Origin: Pseudomonadota bacterium | Lineage (GTDB): Bacteria > Desulfobacterota > Syntrophorhabdia > Syntrophorhabdales > Syntrophorhabdaceae | Assembly: GCA_026388315.1 (NCBI GenBank) | Contig: JAPLKA010000084.1 | Coordinates: forward strand, 28,769-92,768 | Reading direction: 5' to 3' | DNA length: 64,000 nt | In this document: positions 1-9,169 of the stretch, piece by piece | Layout of the letters: each line of letters opens with the position of its first letter | How positions within the stretch are numbered: the stretch's first letter is position 1 | Notes under the pieces: model-generated | What the model was told of the DNA's origin: nothing | The model's database searches: none | What the model saw: the letters and a program-made list of their open reading frames with translations, nothing else | Position numbers and translations under genes: made by a program

Positions 1-1
1 C

Positions 2-1177
2 ATAGCGGCCACTATCTTTCCCGTATACTATGCAAATTTTATTGTGGGGAACGAGTCAGGCGCAGGAGATGTCTGGTGGGGGCGGGCTATAGCTACGAGT
101 ATGGCAATCGTGGCCATTTCTTCCCCTTTTCTCGGCGGGATTGCCGATTATTCAAAGACACGTAAAAGGATGCTTCTCTTTTTTACACTCCTCTGTGTTG
201 TCGCTGTGGCATCCTTTTCATTCCTTCAGAAGGGCATGGTCATTGAAGGCTTTGCGCTGATAGTGCTCGCAAATATCGGCATGGAAAGCGGCATTATCTT
301 CTATAATTCATTTCTGCCCGTCATTTCTGAGCCGACCCACCACGGAAGGGTATCCGCATGGGGATTCGGAATCGGGTATGCAGGTTCTATCTGTTCACTT
401 ATCTTTGCCCTTCTCCTTATCAAAGCAGGTATGATAGGCGCTGCCTGGCTTATGGTAGCGATTTTCTTCGTCATATTCTCCGTGCCGGCTTTTCTTTTCC
501 TCCCGGGAGACAACAAAAGCAAATCCTTCAATACCACTTCTATGAATGAGCACATGATTTTTTCTGCCGCTCAAGGCTTTAAAAAAACAGTGCAGCATCT
601 CAGGAAAATGTGGTCACAGAAGGACCAACGGCGATTCCTGCTGGCATATTTAATTTATGAGGACGGGGTAAATACGGTAATTGTTTTCTCAAGTATATTC
701 GCTGCCACCACACTGGGATTTAAGCCTGAAGAACTCATCTATATGTACCTTATCGTACAGATAACAGCACTAATAGGCGTTTTTGGAATGGCACGCTCAA
801 TAGATTACCGGGGGCCGAAAAAGGTAGTTTCTCTTTCACTTGCACTATGGATCGCAATCACGGTAGCCACTTATTTCATTAATGGAAAAATTCAGTTTAT
901 GATAATCGCCTCCGTTGCTGGACTCGGCCTCGGCACAATCCAGGCAGCCACACGGGCATTCTACACACAATTCATCCCCCCAGGAAAAGAATCTGAATAC
1001 TTCGGTGTTTATAATCTTGTAGGAAAATCTTCAGCCATCATGGGTCCTATTCTTTTCGGAACCCTATCCTCCACATTTGGAAGTCAGAGGCCTGCAGTTC
1101 TCTCTGTTTCTCTGTTTTTTATTATCGGATATCTCATCTTGAGAAATGTACAGGGCGGCAAGCCAAATGTGACTTGA
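2..1177 (+). CDS. MFS transporter, UMF1/Atg22-like (5' partial)
   Basis: An integral membrane permease of the major facilitator superfamily, probably a UMF1 (Atg22-like) member; the substrate is unknown. The frame is open from the left edge, and the residues before the first GTG (position 44) read as transporter sequence (...FPVYYANFI), so the gene starts outside the window and about 391 residues are visible. Hydrophobic segments alternate with short loops. The MFS A-motif-like loop after the second visible helix reads GGIADYSKTRKRM, and a second half repeats the pattern (ARSIDYRGPKK). The C-terminal part AATRAFYTQFIPPGKESEYFG is typical of UMF1 proteins. It is followed by a small plus-strand gene after about 90 bases. 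Family assignment is by motif recognition. Confidence 0.8.
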   Translation: MAATIFPVYYANFIVGNESGAGDVWWGRAIATSMAIVAISSPFLGGIADYSKTRKRMLLFFTLLCVVAVASFSFLQKGMVIEGFALIVLANIGMESGIIFYNSFLPVISEPTHHGRVSAWGFGIGYAGSICSLIFALLLIKAGMIGAAWLMVAIFFVIFSVPAFLFLPGDNKSKSFNTTSMNEHMIFSAAQGFKKTVQHLRKMWSQKDQRRFLLAYLIYEDGVNTVIVFSSIFAATTLGFKPEELIYMYLIVQITALIGVFGMARSIDYRGPKKVVSLSLALWIAITVATYFINGKIQFMIIASVAGLGLGTIQAATRAFYTQFIPPGKESEYFGVYNLVGKSSAIMGPILFGTLSSTFGSQRPAVLSVSLFFIIGYLILRNVQGGKPNVT

Positions 1178-1269
1178 AAATTTCCTATACTTTCCGTATA
1201 TTAATAGCGTGGAGCATATAGGGATTAAAACTAAACGCTATCCACTATCCGCTAAAAAAGGGGGAACAC

Positions 1270-1614
1270 ATGGCGATAATCGATGAACTGAAGAAAAAAA
1301 CAGAGGAAGGCTTAAAGACTCTCAAGGAAACCGCACAGGATTTAGCCTTCAATGTAGAAAAACAGGCGAAGATCGGAAAGAGAAAGTATGTTGACATATC
1401 GAAACTTCAGCGGAGTATCCATAATGTATATGCAGAGATAGGTGAATACGTCCATGACCAGTTCACTTCGGGGAGAGCCCCTACCATGGATAGCCCCTTT
1501 CTCAAGGAAAGGGTAAGCTCCATAACCCGGATGAAGTTGGAAATCAGGGACATCGAAGAAGAGATTGACGACATACAAAAGACCCAACCGCCAAAACACG
1601 ATGAAGAACCGTAA
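1270..1614 (+). CDS. Small charged coiled-coil protein, unknown function
   Basis: A 114-residue cytoplasmic protein with no signal peptide or membrane segment. It is rich in Lys and Glu, and residues about 5-35 and 85-110 should form helical coiled coils (EIRDIEEEIDDIQK near the C-terminus). The start is well supported by an AGGGGG Shine-Dalgarno sequence five bases before the ATG. I do not recognise a named family with certainty; size and composition recall small stress or envelope-associated accessory proteins, but that is only a resemblance. It follows the transporter on the same strand with a 92-base gap and converges on the envelope operon that ends at 1713. Confidence 0.7.
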   Translation: MAIIDELKKKTEEGLKTLKETAQDLAFNVEKQAKIGKRKYVDISKLQRSIHNVYAEIGEYVHDQFTSGRAPTMDSPFLKERVSSITRMKLEIRDIEEEIDDIQKTQPPKHDEEP

Positions 1615-1712
1615 TGTCCCGCCTTCGGCAGGATTAGGACTTACGCGATTCGTAATCAGGTAAAGGGACATGGGCGTTTGGGTAACAGGCCGAAAACATC
1701 TTTCATCAAAAT

Positions 1713-3525
1713 CTATTCACGCTGCTTTTTCGCTGGCATGTTTTGTGGTTGCTGTACTGTTCCGGATTGGTTCACGGATTCCGGTCCTTGAGGTTGCACA
1801 GGACCTGCCGTTGAACCCTCAAGCAGCCCGAGCCGGTCTTCAAGCTCTACCATCTTGGTTTTTACCGCCCCTATGTTGGGAGCGTTCGGTGCGAGTTTCA
1901 TAAATGTTTTGAGCGATCGCAGGGCATTCTGGTAGTCGCCGGAAAAATCATAAACCAGTCCGAGATTATAGTAAGCGTCGACAAGCCACGGCGCTTCGGA
2001 AAGGGCTGCCTCAAACTCCTGTATCGCTTCATTGTATCTTTTCTGCTGCGCCCTGAGTATGCCGATACGGTACTTCCTATCGGCGCTTTCCGGAACCGGG
2101 ATATTTGAACGCTGCGCAATGGTGATGACCTTCGTGGATACTTCCTCTTCATCGCTTAAAAGGAGGAAGCCTTTCATTGCGGCGAGATAGTGGACGAGAG
2201 CATCCTTCGGTCTGCCGGTCTGTTCAAGTATCAGGGCGGCGTTATAATCTGCCTTTGGTATGAGGTTTGGTGTTGTCTTTACTGCCTCCTCAAATTTAGC
2301 AAGGGCATTGGGCCGCTGCTGTGCCTTGACAAGAGCAATCCCTTCCCTGTTCAGTCTCTGTGCATTGCATGCCTGCGCATATGTTTCTCTCTTCTGATCC
2401 AGCAGAGAACCGACGGTAATGGTCTTCTCCATCGTTTCCTGCCCGCGCTGAATCTTGACGCCGATGGTTTTGCCTGGTTCAGTTTGCTTGAGCAGGTTTA
2501 CTGTTTGTGTTATATTGTTGACCGGTGTTCCGGCAACTTCAACGATTGTATCATTCTCCTGGAGCCCTGCCTTTTGGGCGGCTCCATTGGCAAATAAAGA
2601 ATTAACATTTACCTTTCCCTCTTTGATCTCCAGTATGATGCCGACAAAACCTACACCGCCGAGATACTCGCGTGCTTTGGCTGTATCGCCTTTTTCGTTA
2701 TATGCGAAGCCGATAACGTCCCTTAATCCACTGTATTCAGGATTTTCCTTTAAACTTTTTTCTGCAACGCGGATCGCGCCATCGGGATCACAGAGAAATA
2801 AGAGGAAATCCGATGCCTGTCTGTATGATCCCGGATAGCCCGGGTTACTGCGGATAGCGCTCCTCAAGGCACTCAAAGCTGCTGCATAATTGCCTGCCTT
2901 CTGAGCGGCAGATGTTTGGTCCAGGTACTGGATGGTGGTTTTCGAGGCCTTTTTCGCAACAGCAGTTGCCCTCAGTTTGCCTTGATTGTAATCGGCGAGA
3001 AGCTTTGATCTCATATCCGCCAGAAGACCCTTCAGGCTTTCCTTCAGGTTGGATGAAAAACTCATCATCGATGTACCAAGTCCTGATTCTCCGGAATAGG
3101 TTGTCAGCGTCTCGTTTCTCCTGGGATCAATAGTCTGCATGGTTACCTTCAACGTGTGTTCGAAAGTTTTAGACTCTATAGAATCTATCTTGATGAGAAA
3201 ATCATAATCAGTAGCTTCATTACTCGCGATCCTCGCGAATAGTCCTGATTTTGCCATATCTTCGGTTTCGAGCTCTGCGATAGCCTTTTGCCAGTTGGCA
3301 ATTGTCTCATCTGTATTCATCCAATTCTTCCAGATGGTGGCAACCTCGGGGGCGAGCGTATGAGTTGCCTGTATACGTGCTGTTGCGTCTATGCTGCTCT
3401 GGAGACCGTATCGTATCAAATCTCATTGAACCTTTGTACTGTTCTGACGAAACCGTGATACAGCCCCACAGGGTTGCTATCAGGATGAAAAGGAAAAAAC
3501 CTTTCATTAAATTTTTCGTTATCAC
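1713..3525 (-). pseudogene. PDZ/TPR lipoprotein, frameshifted near residue 37
   Basis: A large periplasmic lipoprotein with a PDZ domain and TPR repeats, split by a frameshift. Translation should begin at GTG 3525 (AGGAGG five bases upstream). This gives a lipoprotein signal peptide (MKGFFLFILIATLWGC, cleavage before Cys) and then SSEQYKGSMRFDTIR, after which the frame is lost. The remaining 567 residues continue in another frame from about 3419. The junction is two copies of GATAC (3408-3417 in plus coordinates); a third copy would join the frames exactly as MRFDTIRYGLQSS. Downstream are TPR units near residues 175-255 of the long frame, a PDZ domain (GVGFVGIILEIKEGKVNV, about 253-330) and more TPRs near 340-520, then a Gln/Pro-rich tail. 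It is the last gene of a three-gene envelope operon. Decay, phase variation and sequencing error are all possible. Confidence 0.75.
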
Positions 3526-3541
3526 AACATCCTCCTGTCGG

Positions 3542-4429
3542 TCATTCCTTGAATTCTCCCGATGATCCTCCTGGCATGCCATCCTTCTCACCTGTGATCG
3601 TCAGTTTTTCAAGACCTGTTATTTTTACCAGCCTTCCTGCTTTAGGGTCAAGGATAAAAAGGGCGTTACCGGAATACCGCAGATACCCTTCGATACCCTT
3701 CACGATCGATATTGCAGTCCCTGCCCGTGCAGCATAAACAGTGGTCCCTGAAGAAAAATAGATAATGCCGGCATGAGTGTCGATAGCGAGAGAGCGCACC
3801 TGTTTTTCACCGGATGCGATAAAAAAAAGTCCAGGTTTTTCATCTTTTGCAACAGTATATATACTATTGTCAACAGCGTAAAAGATACGTTTTCCAATGG
3901 CTGCAAAGGCTGTGATGCTCCCTTTCGAGATTTCAATAATGGGTATCTCTTTTCCATCTTCAAGGAGATAGATGATGCTTCCCGTGCCTTTATCTCCGTA
4001 AACATAGATACGTTGCCTTGGACCTGAGGCGACCTTCATTCCTGCATGGGGAAGCCTGATACGTTCTTTTACCCCTGAATCTTCATACCAGCCAAGCATA
4101 TCATTGCATATTACCACACACAAACCCGAGTTCATTGTAAACGAGGTAATAGAGAGCGGTTTGGTATGCGGATAATAGGTATTCTTCTGCAGGTCATAGA
4201 GGCTCCCTTCGCCGGTCAACAGTATGGGAAAGGTCCCATCGATGATCTCAAAGTGAGGTGTCAGTTTTATACGGAGGGCCTTTGTACGATCCGGTGTCAG
4301 GAGATGTATTAAGGCAGCTTCCTTCCAGACAAAAATCTGGGATGCAGGACCCTTCTGCTGTCCATAGAGGGTTGTTGTAAACATGAGAATAATAAGAAGC
4401 GGGACAAGAATCCAGCCTGTACGGGTCAT
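3542..4429 (-). CDS. Exported protein of unknown function, possible beta-propeller
   Basis: A 295-residue protein with an N-terminal signal peptide or anchor (MTRTGWILVPLLIILMFTTT, then LYGQQ). The mature part is built from short alternating beta-strand patterns (for example RIYVYGDKGTGSIIYLLED, IFYAVDNSIYTVAKDE, IIYFSSGTTVYAARAG), which is what repeated blades of a beta-propeller look like; this is a visual judgement. Its ATG overlaps the stop of the preceding gene by four bases (ATGA), and the following lipoprotein begins 17 bases after its stop, so the three are translated as one operon. The partners are also exported, so a shared periplasmic or outer-membrane role is likely, but no function can be named. 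Confidence 0.7.
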   Translation of the reverse strand: MTRTGWILVPLLIILMFTTTLYGQQKGPASQIFVWKEAALIHLLTPDRTKALRIKLTPHFEIIDGTFPILLTGEGSLYDLQKNTYYPHTKPLSITSFTMNSGLCVVICNDMLGWYEDSGVKERIRLPHAGMKVASGPRQRIYVYGDKGTGSIIYLLEDGKEIPIIEISKGSITAFAAIGKRIFYAVDNSIYTVAKDEKPGLFFIASGEKQVRSLAIDTHAGIIYFSSGTTVYAARAGTAISIVKGIEGYLRYSGNALFILDPKAGRLVKITGLEKLTITGEKDGMPGGSSGEFKE

Positions 4430-5745
4430 AATTTCATAAGCCAGTGATCCATTTTTTCAAGGTATTTTTTAGCGGTATCTTCTGCTTTCTCTTTAATTTT
4501 ATCGGTGACGGTCTCCTTGAGCTCGTCAAGGATGACTTTGTTCGATTCCTGAAATGCTTCATCGGGTCTTCCTGTAAGGGATGAGAGAATGACCTTGCCA
4601 TAAGGTGATGCTGATTCAAGCATCGAATCTCTCGTGAATTTGGCAAGTTCTTCGGGGTCGCTTTTCCTGATAGCCTCTTCAGGATTATAGATGGCATCTG
4701 TCAGTATCTCGAAGGTGTTGGCTATTAGATTGTTCATAAAGCCTTTGTATGTCTCGATATTCCGTGACGCGATCTCGCCCTGGATACCAGGAAGCGCCTG
4801 TGAGCCAAAATCCAGGTAGGTGGTAACGAGCATGTCGGCCTGTGTGCGAGGGTCGGCTATCTGTTCCGCGTAGTCCATTATTGTTCTCCGTGCCGTTGCA
4901 ATGATCGAATCTTTGTATGGGATCCACTGGGATTTCACTGTCGGGGCGGCATTGAGGGGCACGTTTGTTGTCATGTTGGCAGAGGGAGGAGGCACAGAAA
5001 TGGTGTCGAGCCTCATTACGGGTGCCTTTCCGGAAGGGAACGAGCAGAGTTGCCCTCCCATGCTGCTGATACATTTTAGCGAATCCATACTGTCTTTTGA
5101 ATAATCGAGAATTTTATCGCTCATCCGGAGAGGCTGAGTACCTGTTGCCTGGCCCGCGGATGATGTTGAAAACCATGCATCATGCATCGAAGACCATTGA
5201 GAATCTGGAAGCAGCGATGTGCCGTCAAACGCCATTCCCGCCCTTGCCGATGCATTTTCAAGGATGGTGAGGTCTGACGATGAATCCTTGAACTGGTTTG
5301 CCGATACATCGAGCATGTTCGACAAAAGCTGTTTTTCTCTTTCTTCCTGGAACCTTCTCTGCTGTTCAACGGCCCTTTGGAGGGCGCTGGCCTGCGTTGA
5401 AAGGTTCTGACCGGGGATATTCCCTGATGCAGCAGCTCCGGCTGAGGCAGTCGCCGATGAGGTTACAGCGTCAACAAGAAGATCGGTGATAAGGGAGGCT
5501 GCTATAGATCCGAGCATCCCCCCGAACATATTCCCTCCGCCCATCCCGGGCCGGAGTCCTCCTGTGGGAGGCCGCATACCTTGCGGCTTGAATGCCTTGA
5601 TTCACCCTGTTCCATAACCGGCTGCACCGCAGAGTTGATTTAAGGCAGTACCTGCATAAGCAATTCCATTACCCCACAACATGAAACCGACAATTGCTAT
5701 AATAAATATTTTTATAAAGGTATGCCGGAATATGCCTATGATCAT
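4426..5745 (-). pseudogene. Exported Gly/Ala-rich protein interrupted by an in-frame TGA
   Basis: First gene of the envelope operon. An ATG at 5745 opens 47 codons encoding a clear signal peptide (hydrophobic IFIIAIVGFMLW, cleavage site AYA|GTALNQ) ending in GYGTG. A TGA follows at 5604-5602, and then the same frame continues for 8 codons to the next ATG (5577) and on for 383 residues to 4426. Without the TGA this would be one exported protein of about 439 residues. The mature part starts Gly/Met-rich (GGLRPGMGGGNMFGG), has an Ala-rich helix and a charged C-terminal helix. No known family recognised. A single change of TGA to GGA or CGA would restore it. A selenocysteine reading is possible but nothing supports it. 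Confidence 0.65.
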
Positions 5746-5931
5746 TCTATTTCTCACGAATTCGATTTAACAGATAGACCATGCTTTGTCAACACAATAT
5801 CCCATGGCAATTTGTGCCGTCTTTCCTTTCATGAATTGCCTTGTGCAACCCTGCTGATAGGAATTTGCTTTTCAGCATGCGATAAGAATAACAAAAGAAA
5901 AACAGATTAACAATACAAACGTGCCAATATC

Positions 5932-5948
5932 ATCGGTTAAAAACCGAT
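5932..5948. terminator. Perfect 7-bp inverted repeat (ATCGGTT-AAA-AACCGAT)
   Basis: A perfect palindrome with a three-base AAA spacer in an otherwise AT-rich intergenic stretch. No flanking T-run is present on either strand, so it could be a weak terminator or a protein-binding site. It lies about 190 bases upstream of the envelope operon start. Confidence 0.3.
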
Positions 5949-6223
5949 AATGTCTACCAAAAAATCAATATCTACTTGGGTGTTGATTGCCAATATAGTG
6001 TTGTATATCTGGCGTAGATTCTAAAAACTCACTTACAGCAATGAACGGGAGTCGGATCGAATAATTTCTACCACAAAAAACAAGCACTTTCTGAGACTCC
6101 AAGAAGTACACCTTATAACTGGTAATAAATAAATCCGAACAAGTGCAAAATGTGTAGATAGGTATTTGAAAGTGAGCATACTTCCTGTTTGATCAAAACC
6201 TATTGCAGGAAGGAAGTGAAGCT

Positions 6224-6242
6224 CCCCGCCTACAAGGCGGGG
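6224..6242. repeat. GC-rich hairpin resembling an IS200/IS605 right-end stem
   Basis: CCCCGCCT-ACA-AGGCGGGG, an 8-bp perfect stem with a 3-base loop, preceded by GAAGTGAAGCT. Stems of this type occur at right ends of IS200/IS605-family elements (the region that also gives the guide RNA of TnpB). No transposase or TnpB gene is nearby, so at most this is a relic; it may simply be a terminator-like hairpin downstream of asd. Confidence 0.35.
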
Positions 6243-6385
6243 CATCTTGCGTGGCTTCGTGAACGGTTGCGGATGTCACCTACACCCATTTCGGAATATA
6301 TAGATTTCGGATTGCGGATTTCGGATTGCGAAAAGCTGCTCAAAGTTCAAAGTTCAATGTTTTTACTTCTCACGAATGACGGCCT

Positions 6386-7402
6386 TTACAGGTACTTCTT
6401 AATCAGCGCTTCCGCTATCTGTACCGCATTCAATGCGGCGCCTTTTCGTATATTGTCAGCCACAATCCACATGTTCAGCCCATGTGCAACAGATTCGTCA
6501 CGCCTGATCCTCCCCACAAATGTATGGTCCTTACCGGCTGCATTGATTGCAAGGGGATAGAGGTTTTTTGAAGGATTATCGACGACCTTCACGCCGGGCG
6601 CTTTCTTTAGAATTTTCCTTGCTGCTTCGGGGGTCAAATCCTTTTCAAATTCAATATTAACAGACTCAGAATGACCACAGAAGACGGGGACCCTTACCGT
6701 TGTGGCGGTAACCTGGATGTTCTGGTCTTCCATGATCTTCTTTGTCTCATCCACCATCTTCATCTCTTCCTTCGTATAACCGTTCTCAAGGAAAGAATCG
6801 ATATGGGGGAGGCAGTTAAAGGCTATCTGGTGTGGATATACCTTTTTCACAATCGGCTTTTGACCATATATGGCAAGAATCTGCTGTTCAAGTTCATAGA
6901 TGGCCTTTTTGCCGGTTCCTGACACGGCCTGATATGTGGAAACCACTACCCTTTTGATCTTTGCCGCATCGTGAAGCGGTTTCAATACAACGACCATCTG
7001 AATGGTAGAACAGTTCGGATTTGCAATAATCCCTTTTTTCTTGTAGTCCGCAATGGCATGTTCGTTTACTTCGGGCACCACAAGAGGCACATCAGGGTCC
7101 ATCCTGAAAGCGCTTGTATTATCAATAACCACACACCCGCTGGCCGCTGCGATAGGGGCAAATTTGAGACTTACCGAGCCACCCGGCGAAAACAGTCCGA
7201 TGTCCACCCCTTTGAAGGAATCTTCTTTCAATTCTTCAATTTTTACTTCCTTACCCTTAAACGTAATGGTCTTGCCAACGCTTCTTGACGAGGCAAGAAG
7301 CTTCAGATTCTTTACAGGAAACTTTCTCTGTTCAAGTGTTGCCACCATCTCGTTTCCGACGGCGCCTGTTGCCCCTGCAACTGCTACATTGTACTCTTTC
7401 AT
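6386..7402 (-). CDS. asd: Aspartate-semialdehyde dehydrogenase
   Basis: Makes aspartate-4-semialdehyde from 4-aspartyl phosphate with NADPH, the branch point to lysine, diaminopimelate, threonine and methionine; cytoplasmic. The 338 residues are of normal family length. The N-terminal Rossmann motif is VAGATGAVGNEM (about residues 8-19), and the catalytic Cys lies in NPNCSTIQM (about 128-136), with the substrate-binding Arg in FAPIAAASG...SAFRMDPD context. ATG 7402 has GGAGGAG upstream. It is the last gene of leuA-leuC-leuD-asd, one base after leuD, in the place where leuB often stands in related genomes. Confidence 0.96.
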   Translation of the reverse strand: MKEYNVAVAGATGAVGNEMVATLEQRKFPVKNLKLLASSRSVGKTITFKGKEVKIEELKEDSFKGVDIGLFSPGGSVSLKFAPIAAASGCVVIDNTSAFRMDPDVPLVVPEVNEHAIADYKKKGIIANPNCSTIQMVVVLKPLHDAAKIKRVVVSTYQAVSGTGKKAIYELEQQILAIYGQKPIVKKVYPHQIAFNCLPHIDSFLENGYTKEEMKMVDETKKIMEDQNIQVTATTVRVPVFCGHSESVNIEFEKDLTPEAARKILKKAPGVKVVDNPSKNLYPLAINAAGKDHTFVGRIRRDESVAHGLNMWIVADNIRKGAALNAVQIAEALIKKYL

Positions 7403-7403
7403 A

Positions 7404-7889
7404 TTACTCCTCCAGTTTCTTTTTGAGATATTTCACAAGTCCGCCATGGTTTATAAGCTCTACCATAAAGGGCGGAATGGGCTTTGCCTGAACTATTGTT
7501 TTTTTACACGTTATCATCCCCGAGGATATATCAACCTCGATCTCTTCGCCTTCCTCAACCACATCGTCTATATCCGCCTCCAGAAGGGCAAGCCCTTTGT
7601 TGAAAGCATTTCTATAGAATATCCTCGCAAATGTCTTTGCTATGACAAGGGGGATGCCGATGGCGGATATGGCGATAGGGGCATGTTCCCTCGATGAGCC
7701 GCAGCCGAAATTGAGTCCCCCAACGATAATGTCGCCCTGCCTTACCTTCTTATGAAACCCCGGATGCAAAGGCTCCATACAATGTTCACCGAGCACCTTC
7801 GGATCAGTGTGTGCAAGATATTGTGCAGGGATTATAATATCCGTATCAATATTGTGACCGAATTTCCAGACTCTTCCTTTTAATTTCAT
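7404..7889 (-). CDS. leuD: 3-isopropylmalate dehydratase small subunit
   Basis: Small (swivel-domain) subunit of isopropylmalate isomerase, which interconverts 2- and 3-isopropylmalate in leucine biosynthesis with LeuC. About 161 residues, the short type common in anaerobes and archaea. Visible motifs: WKFGHNIDTDIIIPAQYL near the N-terminus and GLNFGCGSSREHAPIAI, the conserved GCGSSREH loop. I chose ATG 7889 because it is preceded by AGAAGGAG at good spacing; an in-frame GTG seven codons earlier would overlap the end of leuC. Translation is likely coupled to leuC. Confidence 0.95.
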   Translation of the reverse strand: MKLKGRVWKFGHNIDTDIIIPAQYLAHTDPKVLGEHCMEPLHPGFHKKVRQGDIIVGGLNFGCGSSREHAPIAISAIGIPLVIAKTFARIFYRNAFNKGLALLEADIDDVVEEGEEIEVDISSGMITCKKTIVQAKPIPPFMVELINHGGLVKYLKKKLEE

Positions 7890-7906
7890 ATCAACTCCTT
7901 CTAAAA

Positions 7907-9169
7907 TCACATTACTTCTTCCGGATGGGCTATCCTGCCCTTTATGGCGCTTGCCGCTGCCACTGCTACCCCTGAAAGATAAACCTCGCTCTCAGGATGC
8001 CCCATCCGTCCGATAAAATTCCTGTTTGTTGTAGCAATAGCCCGTTCACCCTTTGCAAGCACACCCATATGCCCGCCAAGACATGGTCCACAGGTGGGAG
8101 GTGATATTATGCACCCTGCTTCGAGAAAAATCCCGAAAAATCCGCGCTTCAATGCCTCACCGTATATCGTTGGTGTAGCCGGAATAATAATGCACCGGAC
8201 ATGCTTAGCCACCTTTTTGCCTTTCAAAATCTCTGCAGCAATCTCTAAATCCTCAATCCTTCCATTTGTACATGAGCCTATCACTGCCTGGTCAACCTCA
8301 ACATCACCTAATTCACCCACATCCTTCACATTCGACGGGAGTGACGGACAGGCAACCTTCAATCCAATCTTACCGGCATCGATTTCATACACTTTCCTGT
8401 AACTGGCATCTTTATCGCTCTCGTAAACCGTGTAGGGCCTCTTTCCTCTCCCCTTCACATACGCTAAGGTCTTTTCGTCCACTTTAAATATCCCGTTTTT
8501 CCCCCCTGCCTCTATAGCCATATTGGCAATGGAGAAACGGGAGTCCATGGAAAGCGCCGAGATTGCCTCGCCCTCAAATTCCATGGCAGCGTAAAGTGCG
8601 CCATCCACCCCGATCATCCCGATAATATGGAGGATCAGGTCTTTTCCGGTAACCCATTTCTGCCATTTTCCCGAGCAGCTGAATTTTATACTTTCAGGCA
8701 CCTTAAGCCATATACGCCCCGTCACCATCCCGTACGTCACATCAGTGCTCCCCATGCCGGTTGAAAAGGCTCCCAGGGCACCGTATGTACAGGTGTGGCT
8801 ATCCGCCCCTATCACTAAGTCACCAGGCACTACGAGTCCCTGCTCGGGGAGCAGCGCATGTTCAATCCCGCATTCACCGCCTTCAAAACAATATCTGATA
8901 CCGTGTTTTTTTGAAAACTCGCGTATCTTTTTACAGTTCTCGGCGGAGAGGATATCCTTGTTCGGGGTAAAGTGGTCCAGGACAAAAACCACCTTTTCCG
9001 GGTCAAAGACCTTTTTTGCGCCAACTTTATCAAATTCCTCGAGGGAAAGCGGGGCAGTAATATCGTTTGCAAGGGCAAGGTCGATCCTTGCATCGATGAT
9101 CTCTCCCGGTTCCACGAAGTCTTTTCCTGCATGAATTGCAAGTATCTTCTCTGTAATCGTCATACCCAT
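7907..9169 (-). CDS. leuC: 3-isopropylmalate dehydratase large subunit
   Basis: Catalytic subunit of isopropylmalate isomerase, an aconitase-family [4Fe-4S] enzyme of leucine synthesis. 420 residues, typical of the short LeuC/homoaconitase branch. Cluster ligands are visible in [13 protein letters not shown] (one Cys) and [13 protein letters not shown] (two Cys). [20 protein letters not shown] is the conserved substrate/cluster region near residues 120-140, and [17 protein letters not shown] closes the protein. The ATG follows the leuA stop codon directly, with GAGGTG seven bases upstream inside leuA, indicating coupled translation. Confidence 0.96.
   Translation of the reverse strand: MGMTITEKILAIHAGKDFVEPGEIIDARIDLALANDITAPLSLEEFDKVGAKKVFDPEKVVFVLDHFTPNKDILSAENCKKIREFSKKHGIRYCFEGGECGIEHALLPEQGLVVPGDLVIGADSHTCTYGALGAFSTGMGSTDVTYGMVTGRIWLKVPESIKFSCSGKWQKWVTGKDLILHIIGMIGVDGALYAAMEFEGEAISALSMDSRFSIANMAIEAGGKNGIFKVDEKTLAYVKGRGKRPYTVYESDKDASYRKVYEIDAGKIGLKVACPSLPSNVKDVGELGDVEVDQAVIGSCTNGRIEDLEIAAEILKGKKVAKHVRCIIIPATPTIYGEALKRGFFGIFLEAGCIISPPTCGPCLGGHMGVLAKGERAIATTNRNFIGRMGHPESEVYLSGVAVAAASAIKGRIAHPEEVM

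Larger units (their letters stand above)
5746..6385. other. Gene-free region with two hairpins
   Basis: A 640-base stretch with no convincing coding sequence on either strand; the short open frames here have no family resemblance or ribosome site. It holds the putative promoter of the minus-strand envelope operon next to 5745, a 7-bp inverted repeat at 5932-5948, an 8-bp GC-rich hairpin at 6224-6242 and a tandem 14-base repeat (GATTTCGGATTGCG twice) near 6303-6330. Short cousins of the last recur near 44792 and 47496. Confidence 0.6.

Noticed and set aside
1670..1903. Plus-strand open frame of 77 codons
   Set aside because: It lies antisense to the TPR lipoprotein end and has no coding character.
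1713..3525. Programmed +1 ribosomal frameshift in the lipoprotein
   Set aside because: No slippery stop or stimulatory structure is evident at the junction; a missing GATAC repeat unit explains the frames exactly.
3307..3591. Separate 94-codon minus-strand gene
   Set aside because: Its useful part (from 3525) is the lipoprotein leader of the adjoining frame; the rest is out-of-frame translation after the frameshift.
4426..5745. Selenocysteine at the in-frame TGA
   Set aside because: The flanking residues (GYGTG, then IKAFKP) resemble no selenoprotein and I see no convincing SECIS-type hairpin immediately downstream; nonsense change is simpler.
5722..5910. Plus-strand 62-codon open frame in the gene-free region
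   Set aside because: It overlaps the signal-peptide codons of the minus-strand exported protein, has no ribosome site and no family resemblance.
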